Under the pieces are notes generated by a model, which had not been told where the DNA came from, searched no databases, and worked only from the letters and a program-made list of their open reading frames with translations. The translations under genes and the position numbers were made by a program. 64,000 nt of DNA from Variovorax ginsengisoli. GTDB lineage: Bacteria; Pseudomonadota; Gammaproteobacteria; Burkholderiales; Burkholderiaceae_C. Shown piece by piece: positions 33,657 to 41,375 of the stretch (position 1 is the stretch's first letter; every line of letters begins with the position of its first letter). The stretch is taken from contig NZ_JAUJZH010000034.1 of assembly GCF_030486595.1 (NCBI RefSeq), positions 1 to 64,000 on the forward strand, in the 5' to 3' direction.

Positions 33657-35545
33657 GCGGCCTCCCTGGACTGCACTGCCTCGATGTGCCCAATGAGCGC
33701 CGCGAGGAGATGCGGGAACTGCGACTCGTGGAAGAGCACGGCACCGCGCTGCTTGGCGGCCGGTTCGAAGCCGAGGGTCTTCACGAAGTCGGCCGTCAGG
33801 GCGAAGCCAAGCCGCGTGCCGATCTGGCCCAGGCTCAGGCTCGGCGGCGTGGCCGGTGCCGGCGCCGCGGCGGCGCGCGCGGGCATCTTGATCACAGCCG
33901 GGGCCGGCGTCGCTGCGGGCGCTGCAGCTGGTGCCGCGGCTACCGGCGCGGGCTCGACTGGCTTTGCTGCGGCGGCAGCCTCATCGCGTTCCTGGGCTGC
34001 CACCAGCTTCGCCTTCATCTCGGCGCGTGCTTCAGCGACGGCGGCGGTCACGCGGGGACGGGGATCGTTCTCGAAGTCCTTCGCGCCCGACTCGAACATC
34101 CCAATGGCCTTCTGGATGTACTGCACGCTGTCGCCTTCGATGCGGCGCGCATTGCTCCAGAGGCTGGCAATCAGCGCGTCCTCGGCTTCCACAGCCTCGC
34201 GCGCCTTGCGCTCCGCCTTGGCGGCTTCTTCCTTGCGGATGCGCTCGCGCTGCGCCTCTTCCTTGGCGCGCTCCTTCTCCTTGTGCTCGGCGATCCGTGC
34301 CTTGACCAGAGTGGCGAGGTCGTCCGGCGCCTTCTGGACGATCACCTGCGTGTCGGGGAACAGGAAGGCGAGGTCGGCGGCCTGCTCGCGCAGCGTGGTC
34401 AGGTTGGCCTGGATGCGGTCGGCGGTGGCGCTGGCGGCGATCTTCGCGTTGGCCAGAGCGGTGTCGACGGCGTTCTGCATGCTGTCGAAGGTGCGCAGGC
34501 CCTTGATCGCCGCGCCGAAGTCGACGCTCGGGTAGGGCATCACGCCCTCCGTGCGCTGCTGCAGGGCCTCGACGTGGTCGCGCAGCGCCTTGACGCCGCC
34601 GGCGACGATCTCACCCTTGCGGGCGATCTTGCGAGCCTCGACAAGCTTGTCCAGTTCGAGCCGCGTCTTGCGCGCTTCGGCCGTGATGTCGTCGATCGTC
34701 TTGAACAGCTGGTCGATGCTCTCGGTCTGGCTGAGGGCGTGTTCCTTGGCAGCCTTCAGGCGCGACTCGACGTCGCCGCACCATTGCACGGTCTTCGCGG
34801 CGTTGGCGAAGTCCTGATCCGTCTTCAGGTCGCGGTTGATGGCGGCGAAGACGGCGAGGGCATGCTCCCGGTACTGCGCCAGGTTGCTGGCGGTGACGGC
34901 GCCGGTGACCTCGATGCGCAGCGCGGGCAGCGTTTCGGGCGTGCGTCCGATCGCTTCGACGACAGGTTCGGTCGGCACGTAGTCGGCCAGGTCCTTGTGG
35001 AACTGGGCCCAGCCTGCGCGGAGGCGCTCGAACCACTCCGGATCCGGCTTGACGATGCACCAGACCATGTTCTTGCGGGTGCCATCGGAGACGACGAACA
35101 CGAGCTCGTCCGCCTCGGTCACCATCAGGGCCTGCATGCACTGCGGCATGTGCTCGAGCGGCACAGAGCCAGCCCGCACGCGCGTCGCCAGCGCTTCATT
35201 CCACTGCTTGTGCTCCATCACGAGCTTTTCGCCGACGTCGATGCCATCGGTCGACACGCTGATCCGGCCATTGGAGTAGGTCGCCGGGTAGAGCTCGACG
35301 CCGAAGATCTCCTCGATGATCGGCCGGGCCAGCGCTTCCACCTCGTGCCCGTAGTCGAGGACGTTCTCCTGCACCCAGTCGCTAAAGACCTTGGCGATGC
35401 CGGTCTTCTTCATGCGAAGCAGCTCGTTGCGCTTCACCTTGCGCGAGACGCCGAGCATCGCTGCGGCTTCGCTGGCGCCGTCGTGCTCGAAGCGGAACTG
35501 GTGCCAGGCGTCGCTGCCCGGGAGGAGGTCGTGTTGCTGCTTCAT
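33653..35545 (-). CDS. YqaJ-type recombination exonuclease with long C-terminal extension
   Basis: A 630-residue protein, far longer than the usual 200-350. Residues about 1-210 are a YqaJ/lambda-exonuclease-like nuclease, with GSDAWHQFR at the start and ISVSTDGIDV...VMEHKQW as the acidic active site. The middle (about 220-480) is helical and coiled-coil. An Ala/Pro linker (about 520-575) and a small C-terminal domain follow. It should digest one strand for annealing recombination; the next gene upstream is its likely partner. Confidence 0.85.
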   Translation of the reverse strand: MKQQHDLLPGSDAWHQFRFEHDGASEAAAMLGVSRKVKRNELLRMKKTGIAKVFSDWVQENVLDYGHEVEALARPIIEEIFGVELYPATYSNGRISVSTDGIDVGEKLVMEHKQWNEALATRVRAGSVPLEHMPQCMQALMVTEADELVFVVSDGTRKNMVWCIVKPDPEWFERLRAGWAQFHKDLADYVPTEPVVEAIGRTPETLPALRIEVTGAVTASNLAQYREHALAVFAAINRDLKTDQDFANAAKTVQWCGDVESRLKAAKEHALSQTESIDQLFKTIDDITAEARKTRLELDKLVEARKIARKGEIVAGGVKALRDHVEALQQRTEGVMPYPSVDFGAAIKGLRTFDSMQNAVDTALANAKIAASATADRIQANLTTLREQAADLAFLFPDTQVIVQKAPDDLATLVKARIAEHKEKERAKEEAQRERIRKEEAAKAERKAREAVEAEDALIASLWSNARRIEGDSVQYIQKAIGMFESGAKDFENDPRPRVTAAVAEARAEMKAKLVAAQERDEAAAAAKPVEPAPVAAAPAAAPAATPAPAVIKMPARAAAAPAPATPPSLSLGQIGTRLGFALTADFVKTLGFEPAAKQRGAVLFHESQFPHLLAALIGHIEAVQSREAA

Positions 35546-36573
35546 GCCGGAACCCCCGCCACGAGTTCGGCGTGCATCTCATCGAGCTCCTTGCGGAACT
35601 GCTCGTCGCTCACGCGCGGAATCAGCAGGGCGGCCGCGTCGAGTTCGGCCTTGGTGGTCGCGCTCGTCAAGGCATCCGCGACATCGGCGTAGACCATCGG
35701 CGGCAGCGCGTCGGTGGCGGCCTCTTCCTTCTTGGCGGGCTTCTCGATCGGCGCGCGAATGGCGGCCTCCTGCTCTGCCGTGAGCGTGTACTTCGTCTTG
35801 GCCTTGCCGATGATGTTGTCGGGCGTGGCGCCCTTGACCTGGTTGGTCATGGCGGTGCGCCATTCCGTCAGCCGCTGGGCGAACAGTTCCGCCGACATCT
35901 CTGGCAGCGCGGGCTTCTCTTGCTCAACTGGAGCCCGCCCGTCGGGTGCATGTCGCGTCAGGTGGTCCCGCAGCGCCTCGTCCATGTCCTCGAGGTCCTG
36001 GCCGAACATGTCGCCGCAGGCCGTGACGTTGATCGTCATGGCGATCTTGGCCCGCTTGTTCGCCATCTTCAGGATGGTGTTCGCCAGGTCGGCCGGCTCG
36101 GTGCGCACCTGGTAGGTGGAGTAGCTCTCCTGCTTCTGCTTGTTGTAGCCCTTCTTCTCGCGCCGCAGGTTCGCCGGCGTGACCTCGAACTCTTCTTTGT
36201 AGGCCTTGCGCCACTTGTACTTTTCCTCGCCGCTGGACGCCTCGCCCATGCCGGTGCCCAGCACGATGCCGTTGATCTGGTGCACACCGGTGCACGTCAC
36301 GCGGTAGCGCACGACGTCGGCCGTGGACAGATCCTCGACCTGGTACGAGTCGGCGACGCGGAAGGCCATGCACAGCACCTCGGCGCCCTGCTTGTAGAGC
36401 GTGGGCTTGTCGGTGCCCGGGATCACGCCGTAGTGCACCTCGGGCTTCATCACGGCGCGCATGACTTCCTGCACCATCGCCACGTGGCTGATGATGTCCG
36501 CGACGGCCATTCGGCCGGACTGCTGCGACTGCGCGAGCGCGCCGCCTTGTTGAACTGCGAGAGCTGTGGTCAT
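35542..36573 (-). CDS. Candidate single-strand annealing protein
   Basis: A 343-residue protein of a phage family marked by VHYGVIPGTDKPTLYKQGAE, then YQVEDLSTADVVRYRVTC and GMGEASSGEEKYKWRKA. These genes usually sit next to YqaJ or RecB-like nucleases, so a RecT/Erf-like annealing role is likely but inferred from context. The stop overlaps the exonuclease start as ATGA, showing close coupling. Confidence 0.75.
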   Translation of the reverse strand: MTTALAVQQGGALAQSQQSGRMAVADIISHVAMVQEVMRAVMKPEVHYGVIPGTDKPTLYKQGAEVLCMAFRVADSYQVEDLSTADVVRYRVTCTGVHQINGIVLGTGMGEASSGEEKYKWRKAYKEEFEVTPANLRREKKGYNKQKQESYSTYQVRTEPADLANTILKMANKRAKIAMTINVTACGDMFGQDLEDMDEALRDHLTRHAPDGRAPVEQEKPALPEMSAELFAQRLTEWRTAMTNQVKGATPDNIIGKAKTKYTLTAEQEAAIRAPIEKPAKKEEAATDALPPMVYADVADALTSATTKAELDAAALLIPRVSDEQFRKELDEMHAELVAGVPA

Positions 36574-36580
36574 TGAGATC

Positions 36581-36844
36581 TCAGTGGTTGAAGAGGAGGG
36601 AATAGAGGCCGATCGCCACCGCCAGGCCGAGGGACCAAATGAAGGGCGCGCGCACGATGGGTTCGTAGCGGTGCTCGGTCAGCTTCAACGCCGCCATGAC
36701 GCTCTCGCGCATGCCGTCGGTGATCTGGATGCGGTCGGCGGGCTTGCCGTAGCTATATGGCCCGTGCGGCGGAGGCCCGCCGGCGCGGACGCGGCGCGAG
36801 CGGTGTTCCGCCATGCTGATCGGGGAGGTCCGTGCGTCGGTCAT
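36581..36844 (-). CDS. Small phage protein with C-terminal membrane anchor
   Basis: An 87-residue protein with a basic N-terminal half and one hydrophobic C-terminal segment (FIWSLGLAVAIGLYSLLF). The ATG at 36844 is chosen because it overlaps the upstream stop as ATGA; another ATG lies 12 nt upstream. Function unknown. Confidence 0.65.
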   Translation of the reverse strand: MTDARTSPISMAEHRSRRVRAGGPPPHGPYSYGKPADRIQITDGMRESVMAALKLTEHRYEPIVRAPFIWSLGLAVAIGLYSLLFNH

Positions 36845-37149
36845 AGGAACAGCCATTCGCAGGTGAGGATGAGAACGAGGGCCATGGCACAGCGAAGGCT
36901 CCAGCGGATGACCAGCGCGTCGGCTTCGGTGAACTCGTCGGCATCCATCGGGACGACGACGGTGTTGCGCGCGCCGGGCCCGAAGGCTTCGTCGAGCGAG
37001 CGCGGAGTGGCCTCTCGGCGGTCCCGCGTGGCGTCGACCGTGCCAACGAGGCGAGGGCGCGCAGTCAGGGGAGCGGGCGGCAGGACTGCGCCGAACGCGG
37101 CGGCTAGCTCTTGGTTGCGCACGATCGCGCGCTTGGTCGCGTCGTTCAC
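36841..37149 (-). CDS. Small phage protein with C-terminal membrane anchor
   Basis: A 102-residue protein, GTG start at 37149 preceded by GGAGG, ending in one hydrophobic segment (RCAMALVLILTCEWLFL). It overlaps genes on both sides by 4 bp. It has the same soluble-plus-tail-anchor plan as its downstream neighbour. Function unknown. Confidence 0.65.
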   Translation of the reverse strand: MNDATKRAIVRNQELAAAFGAVLPPAPLTARPRLVGTVDATRDRREATPRSLDEAFGPGARNTVVVPMDADEFTEADALVIRWSLRCAMALVLILTCEWLFL

Positions 37150-37511
37150 GATGTCACCTCCGGGTTCAGGTGGGCGGCGACGGCGGCGAGGTGGTCCCGG
37201 CCAGCAGCTGCAGCGGCAAGGCCCACAGACACGGTCTCGGGGTTCTCGCCAAACAGGTCCCAACGCCGCTCGATTGCCGTGCAGGCGTGCAGGTCGTTGC
37301 GGCGCATCGCGACGGCGTAGGTCACCTGGTCGGCGATCGCGAGTTGGGCGGTCACCTTCTGGTGGACAGCGCGGGCGCGGAGGATCTGGCCGCAGCGGCT
37401 GCATTCCTCCATGGTGGTCAGGCCCGCGTGGCAGATCGCGTTCTCCGCCACGTGCTGCTCGGTGAACGGCTTCAGCGCACGCAGCACTTCGAAGGTGAGG
37501 GCGGCGCTCAC
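37146..37511 (-). CDS. Phage early protein with CxxC motif
   Basis: A 121-residue helical protein with Cys/His residues (CHAG...MEECSRCGQIL) that could bind one zinc ion. It overlaps both neighbours by 4 bp. No domain recognised. Confidence 0.65.
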   Translation of the reverse strand: MSAALTFEVLRALKPFTEQHVAENAICHAGLTTMEECSRCGQILRARAVHQKVTAQLAIADQVTYAVAMRRNDLHACTAIERRWDLFGENPETVSVGLAAAAAGRDHLAAVAAHLNPEVTS

Positions 37512-37795
37512 GAGGCAACTCCCAGAAACCGCGCACGCATGGCCGCGACTTCATCGTTGTGGGCCTTGATCTCGGCCTCGGTCGGCATTTCGTTCATTGC
37601 CTGCACCAGGGCCTCTGCTGCTTCGGGGCAGCCTTGCTGGCGGAGGAAGTGCTGCAGGATGCTTTCGAGGCCACCGAGGAAACCGGGCGACGGGTCGCCA
37701 TGGCCGGTGCGCGCCGCGATCGCGTGGCCTGCGAGGTTCGCGCCCCGGATCCTGGTGACCAGATGCATGGCGTCGCGCTTGCTGAGCGTGCTCAC
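37508..37795 (-). CDS. Phage early protein of unknown function
   Basis: A 95-residue helical protein (MSTLSKRDAMHLVTRIRG). GTG at 37795 overlaps the upstream stop as GTGA, which favours it over a start 24 nt further upstream. No domain recognised. Confidence 0.62.
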   Translation of the reverse strand: MSTLSKRDAMHLVTRIRGANLAGHAIAARTGHGDPSPGFLGGLESILQHFLRQQGCPEAAEALVQAMNEMPTEAEIKAHNDEVAAMRARFLGVAS

Positions 37796-37902
37796 GAGGC
37801 GGCCCTCGGAAACTGGCACAGGCTCGACGGCTCGGCGCGATGCGCCTCAACGTAGGCGAACAGGGCCGCGTTGGCGCAGCGGCGGGCGAGGGCGGCGGTC
37901 AC
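37792..37902 (-). CDS. Very small 36-residue phage protein
   Basis: From GTG at 37902 the frame reads MTAALARRCANAALFAYVEA and stops at 37792. Its GTGA overlaps on both sides copy the pattern of the whole operon, the main reason to accept it. Confidence 0.5.
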   Translation of the reverse strand: MTAALARRCANAALFAYVEAHRAEPSSLCQFPRAAS

Positions 37903-38105
37903 GAGGCCACCCCGTAGCGCGACACGGCCGGCAGCGTCATCTCCATGCCGCCGTAGAACTTGGCGATCTGCGTGCCGGCGCCGAGCAGGGCGATCAGCGG
38001 GCCGGTGTACGGCTGCAGCTGCTCAACCTGGCCGATGCGGGCGCCGTCGATCGCATTGCGAAGCGTGTCCTTCGCCTTGATCTGGTCGCCGGTCTTGATT
38101 TCCAT
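37899..38105 (-). CDS. First gene of the leftward early operon
   Basis: A 68-residue protein (MEIKTGDQIKAKDTLRNAID) with no recognised domain. It is the first gene after the leftward promoter and operator region, the place where lambdoid phages often code an antiterminator (N) or an anti-repressor. It is not notably basic, so it is not an obvious N protein. Confidence 0.65.
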   Translation of the reverse strand: MEIKTGDQIKAKDTLRNAIDGARIGQVEQLQPYTGPLIALLGAGTQIAKFYGGMEMTLPAVSRYGVAS

Positions 38106-38150
38106 GATCCCCTCCAGGGGCCGCTGCCGGGATTGGCAGGGCGTGGGGAG

Positions 38151-38191
38151 ATTCTGGACAAGAAATACTAGTAATGCAAGAGAAACTAGTG
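38151..38191 (-). promoter_or_regulatory. Leftward early promoter with two operator-like sites
   Basis: On the minus strand TTGCAT (38180-38175), an 18-nt spacer and CAGAAT (38156-38151) form a candidate pL. ACTAGT palindromes at 38168-38173 and 38186-38191, 18 bp apart, lie inside and just upstream of it. The 11-mer ACTAGTAATGC also occurs, inverted, at 40021-40031 beside the repressor gene. Confidence 0.6.
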
Positions 38192-38232
38192 AGCGCGCAG
38201 AAAAAAGACTTGTGGTGGAAACCCCTAGACGT

Positions 38233-38257
38233 AAAAAAGCCCGCGCGAGGCGGGCTT
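38233..38257 (-). terminator. Terminator of the repressor operon
   Basis: AAGCCCGC (38237-38244) pairs with GCGGGCTT (38250-38257). On the minus strand the hairpin is followed by TTTTTTAC. It ends the transcript from the repressor gene before the leftward promoter. Confidence 0.85.
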
Positions 38258-38283
38258 GGTTGGGGCGGGGCTGGCGGTCCTAA

Positions 38284-38571
38284 CTACCGGACGTTTCGGG
38301 CGATGAAGAAAACGATGCCTGAGAGGAGGGTCCCGAGCGTGACCATGGCGCCGATGATCCGCCACGTCTGTGCACCGATTTCCTTGTGCAGGTCCTCCCG
38401 AGTGGCGAACCCATCCAGCCGCGTTTCGATGCGCGCCAGCCGTTCGCGCGTGTCCAGCGCGAAGTCTTCGAGTTTGGCGACGCGGGCTTCCATGTCCCCA
38501 TTATCTGGGGGCTGTGGGCCGCCGCGCAACCTCTTGGAAATATCAGTAAGGTGGTGAACGTTGTCCGTCAC
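38284..38571 (-). CDS. Coiled-coil protein with C-terminal membrane anchor, repressor operon
   Basis: A 95-residue protein. Residues about 28-65 form a charged coil (EARVAKLEDFALDTRERLAR) and residues about 70-90 a membrane segment (IIGAMVTLGTLLSGIVFFI). It is the last gene before the terminator of the operon headed by the repressor and should be made in lysogens. GTG start overlaps the upstream stop. A RexB-like or exclusion role is inferred from place and topology. Confidence 0.7.
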   Translation of the reverse strand: MTDNVHHLTDISKRLRGGPQPPDNGDMEARVAKLEDFALDTRERLARIETRLDGFATREDLHKEIGAQTWRIIGAMVTLGTLLSGIVFFIARNVR

Positions 38572-38828
38572 AGCGCGGTCCCATCTCGAACAGCGCGCTT
38601 CATCATCTGCACAATGGCTTTGCGCATCTCGGTGGCCACTTCGCTGGGCTCGCCTGTGCTTTCCAATAGTTCGTCTAGGGACGCATCGAATCTGTCCGGG
38701 TCGAGGAGTCCCGCCTTTCCCAGTTCGCCCGCGATCACGGCGACCGTTGCTAGCAGGGCTGTCATCGCTGCCGATTGCGTCGCAAATGGCGACTCACTCA
38801 TGTTCATCTGAGGCTCCGATACCTTCAC
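38568..38828 (-). CDS. Small protein of the repressor operon
   Basis: An 86-residue helical protein. The GTG at 38828 overlaps the lipoprotein stop as GTGA; in-frame ATGs lie 7 and 9 codons further on. A hydrophobic patch (AAMTALLATVAVIAG) is followed by an acidic helix. No domain recognised. It is cotranscribed with the repressor and its neighbours. Confidence 0.62.
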   Translation of the reverse strand: MKVSEPQMNMSESPFATQSAAMTALLATVAVIAGELGKAGLLDPDRFDASLDELLESTGEPSEVATEMRKAIVQMMKRAVRDGTAL

Positions 38829-39265
38829 CGCGGCGCGGTCGAATAGGGGTTGTGCGTGGCGTAGGGCGCCTCGACCCGCGTGCCGTAGGGGCAGCCGCCA
38901 TCCTTGCCGTCGATCCAGGCTGCCAGGGCCTTGTCGAACTTGTCGTAGTTCTGGTTCCTGGTCATCTTGACCGAGGCGCCGGAGTTGGCCGGCGCGATCG
39001 CAAGCTTCAGGAGTTCAACGCGCACGTTTTCGGTGGACATCGCGACCACGATGTCCCCTTCGCGCGCCTCTGGAAAGTAGTTCGATTCAATCGCGGTGTT
39101 GATCGGGAAGCAGTCGCGCAGCACGGGCAAGATCGTCCGATAGGTGCGCTCGCTGCTGGCCGGCGAGGCCTCGACCATCGACTTTGAGTTGTTCGGCGCC
39201 AGGGTGCTGGTGAACGAGCATGCGCCCAAGGAGAGGGCGGCTACCGCTGCAAGAATCGATCGCAT
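38825..39265 (-). CDS. Lipoprotein encoded directly after the phage repressor
   Basis: A 146-residue protein with a lipoprotein signal. MRSILAAVAALSLGAC ends in a lipobox with Cys16 as the acylation site, followed by SFTSTLAPNN, so it is exported and anchored in the envelope. Two later Cys (DCF, GGC) may pair. A strong AGGAGG overlaps the repressor stop codon 7 nt upstream of its ATG. A phage lipoprotein made with the repressor is a natural candidate for blocking superinfecting phages at the surface. Confidence 0.8.
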   Translation of the reverse strand: MRSILAAVAALSLGACSFTSTLAPNNSKSMVEASPASSERTYRTILPVLRDCFPINTAIESNYFPEAREGDIVVAMSTENVRVELLKLAIAPANSGASVKMTRNQNYDKFDKALAAWIDGKDGGCPYGTRVEAPYATHNPYSTAPR

Positions 39266-39274
39266 CGATGCCTC

Positions 39275-39970
39275 CTACAAACCGCCGGACCCGGCCTTGT
39301 CTCGCACGCGCCCGATGATCGTGATGTGCTCCTCGACGAGCGCCGCAGGTACTTCCTCGTCCTTGTAGGATGGATTTACGCTGCGCAGGATCAGGGTGCC
39401 GTCAAGCCGTTTGAACAGTCGCTTCACGCGGAGATCATCTCCATAGCGGAAAGCGTAGAGCTTCCCATCGACGACATCGGTTTCGGCATGGTTCACGAGG
39501 ATGCTGTCGCCCTCGTATAGAAGAGGCTCGGCGCTGTCGTCCTTGACCTTGAACCTGCGAACCATCGCAGGGTTGATGCGCATCTTCTGGAACCACGAGA
39601 GCTGGTAGACGACTGGCTCGCTGTCTTCGATCACTTCGTATGTCGGCGTGTGACCGTTGCCGGCACTGAACGCTATTGCGGATTCTGGAATTCTGATGAC
39701 TCCAGGGGGGAGTTCATCCTCAGGGTGGTGGACGTGGATTGATCCTTTGCCCTCGGTGATTAGAGCATGGACGTCGATGCGGAGCAGGCGCGCCACGATT
39801 TCCATGCGCTTGCGCTTGGGCGCGGTGCCCCCTTCCTTCTCCCATTGCTGCACGGTCTGCCATGCCAACGGCTTGGTCAGTCCCTCGGCTTTGCTCACTT
39901 CCTCCGCCAGCTTTTCCATTGACCACCCACGCGCATCACGGGCGGTTTTGATCATTTCATGAATCGACAT
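39275..39970 (-). CDS. CI/LexA-type phage repressor with S24 peptidase domain
   Basis: A 231-residue repressor. An N-terminal helix-turn-helix (about residues 3-65) is joined to a C-terminal S24 domain with Ser146 (KDDSAEPL) and Lys183 (LRVKRL) as the self-cleavage pair. Ala103-Gly104 in FSAGNG is the probable cleavage site. So it should be inactivated through RecA on DNA damage. ATG at 39970 is the family start. It diverges from the Cro-like gene. Confidence 0.92.
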   Translation of the reverse strand: MSIHEMIKTARDARGWSMEKLAEEVSKAEGLTKPLAWQTVQQWEKEGGTAPKRKRMEIVARLLRIDVHALITEGKGSIHVHHPEDELPPGVIRIPESAIAFSAGNGHTPTYEVIEDSEPVVYQLSWFQKMRINPAMVRRFKVKDDSAEPLLYEGDSILVNHAETDVVDGKLYAFRYGDDLRVKRLFKRLDGTLILRSVNPSYKDEEVPAALVEEHITIIGRVRDKAGSGGL

Positions 39971-39995
39971 CGGCACAAGTTTTCCATGTAGGGGC

Positions 39996-40031
39996 TTGTG
40001 GCGCCATACAAGTTCGTCTAGCATTACTAGT
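39996..40031 (+). promoter_or_regulatory. Rightward early promoter and operator
   Basis: TTGTGG (39996-40001), a 17-nt spacer and TAGCAT (40019-40024) form a candidate pR. The palindrome TTACTAGTAA (40024-40033, core 40026-40031) lies at the expected transcription start, where bound repressor would block it. The repressor promoter must lie on the other strand of this same 84-bp gap. Confidence 0.6.
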
Positions 40032-40054
40032 AAATCTTGCATGGAAGTGCCCAC

Positions 40055-40333
40055 ATGGCCGAAACCACTGAATTCAATGTTGACTGCATCGAGGCGGAAG
40101 CCGTTCGCCTTCTAGGCGGCCCGGTCTCGGCGGCGCGCGAACTCGGCGTCGACAAGTACCAGACCGTTCAGAGCTGGGTCAAGAACGGCATCCCCGCAAA
40201 GTATTGCTCCCGGGTCGAGCTTCTGACCGGCATCGACCGCAAGTTGCTGCGCCCCACCGACTGGGCGGACTACTGGCCCGAGCTGGCCGGCCCCAAGGGC
40301 GTCCCTCCGGTCGAAGCCAAGGCGGTGGCCTGA
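40055..40333 (+). CDS. Cro/YdaS-like DNA-binding protein
   Basis: A 92-residue protein. AVRLLGGPVSAARELGVDKYQTVQSWVKNG is a helix-turn-helix of the YdaS/Cro type, with conserved IPAKYCSRVELLTG after it. As first gene of the rightward operon, divergent from the repressor, it is the probable lytic switch protein. ATG at 40055 has GGAAG upstream. Confidence 0.85.
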   Translation: MAETTEFNVDCIEAEAVRLLGGPVSAARELGVDKYQTVQSWVKNGIPAKYCSRVELLTGIDRKLLRPTDWADYWPELAGPKGVPPVEAKAVA

Positions 40334-40336
40334 ACC

Positions 40337-40573
40337 ATGCGCCGCGCCCAAGCCTGGCTGCGCCGGAACGGGGAGTTCGCTCTCTCGGCTGGCCTGTTCC
40401 TGGGCTGTGTCTACGCGGCGGTCTTCTACGTCGTCGAGGGCGCGCTCGGCGCCGCGGGCTTCGCCGCCTTTCTTGCCTACGGCTTCTTCCATGCGAGCGC
40501 GGCCTTCCACGACGCCGCTGTCATGCGCCGTGCGATGCGCATGGACGAGGGGACGGACGACGTCGAGTGCTGA
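40337..40573 (+). CDS. Small membrane protein
   Basis: A 78-residue protein with two hydrophobic segments (FALSAGLFLGCVYAAVFYVV and GAAGFAAFLAYGFFHASAAF) and a charged tail. It starts 3 bp after the Cro-like gene. Function unknown. Confidence 0.7.
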   Translation: MRRAQAWLRRNGEFALSAGLFLGCVYAAVFYVVEGALGAAGFAAFLAYGFFHASAAFHDAAVMRRAMRMDEGTDDVEC

Positions 40574-40594
40574 TTCGTAGTGCGTTTTGAACAT

Positions 40595-40614
40595 GGACCG
40601 ATGGTCCTTTTTTT
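40595..40614 (+). terminator. tR1-like terminator
   Basis: GGACC, loop GAT, GGTCC, then seven T. It lies between the Cro-side genes and the CII-like gene, the position of tR1 in lambda, so early rightward transcription is probably controlled here. Confidence 0.7.
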
Positions 40615-40635
40615 AGGTCCGAAGGGGTTAGTCAA

Positions 40636-41067
40636 GTGAAATCAAAAGATTTGAGCCAGGCTGAGGTGCAGCGCGAACTGGACCTTTTCAGGCAGCCCGA
40701 GCCGAACGACGTTCCGCTCGAGATCGTCCGCAAGAAGCCCACGGCCGGGGCGGCCTTCACCCTGGCGTGCGACTCCTCCGGCCTCGACGATCAGTCGATC
40801 TACAGCTTCGTCGGAATCGACGCCGGCACCTTCTCGCGCATCAAGAAGGGCCTCGCCACGCTGCAGGCTGACCTCGTGGCGAAGTTCTGCTACGCGGTCA
40901 ACAACCGGATCTATCCCGAGTGGTGCGCCTTCCAACTCGGCTGCACCTTGGTCGAGATCAAGACCGAGGCCGAGCGCCGCGCCGAGGCCGCCGAGAAGCG
41001 CGCTGCCGAGGCCGAACTCAAGGTCCGCGTGCTGATGGAAACGTTCCAGGTGAGGGCAACAGCATGA
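40636..41067 (+). CDS. CII-like phage regulatory protein
   Basis: A 143-residue protein. Residues about 37-90 (AFTLACDSSGLDDQSIYSFV, then DAGTFSRIKKGLATL) look like a helix-turn-helix, followed by an Ala/Glu-rich coiled coil (EAERRAEAAEKRAAEAELKV) suited to oligomerisation. The position after Cro and before replication genes matches CII. The start is GTG. The regulatory role is inferred. Confidence 0.7.
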   Translation: MKSKDLSQAEVQRELDLFRQPEPNDVPLEIVRKKPTAGAAFTLACDSSGLDDQSIYSFVGIDAGTFSRIKKGLATLQADLVAKFCYAVNNRIYPEWCAFQLGCTLVEIKTEAERRAEAAEKRAAEAELKVRVLMETFQVRATA

Positions 41068-41375
41068 GACCGCTCAGCAAGGCCATGCAGGTGCTGGCCG
41101 CCGTGGGCCAGGCCACCACCTACGCCGAGATGCAGGCCACGACCGGCTTCGCGATCCCGCTGCTGACCTCCTACATGGGCCAGCTCAAGCTGCGCGGCCT
41201 GGCCGCCCGGGTGAATGAAGGCGCCCCGCACGGCGAGCCCGCGGTCTGGCGCATCACGTCGGCCGGCATGGATGCCCTGAACCCCGCCGAGCATCTGCTC
41301 GCCCCGGGCGAGACCACGATCAGCCGGGCGATCCGCGTGCGGCCGGCCCTTGCCACCTGCTGGAGTGCCGCATGA
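41064..41375 (+). CDS. Winged-helix-like phage protein
   Basis: A 103-residue protein with a likely winged-helix fold (MQVLAAVGQATTYAEMQATT, then LTSYMGQLKLRGL). It could be a regulator or a replication accessory. ATGA overlap with the upstream gene. Confidence 0.62.
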   Translation: MRPLSKAMQVLAAVGQATTYAEMQATTGFAIPLLTSYMGQLKLRGLAARVNEGAPHGEPAVWRITSAGMDALNPAEHLLAPGETTISRAIRVRPALATCWSAA

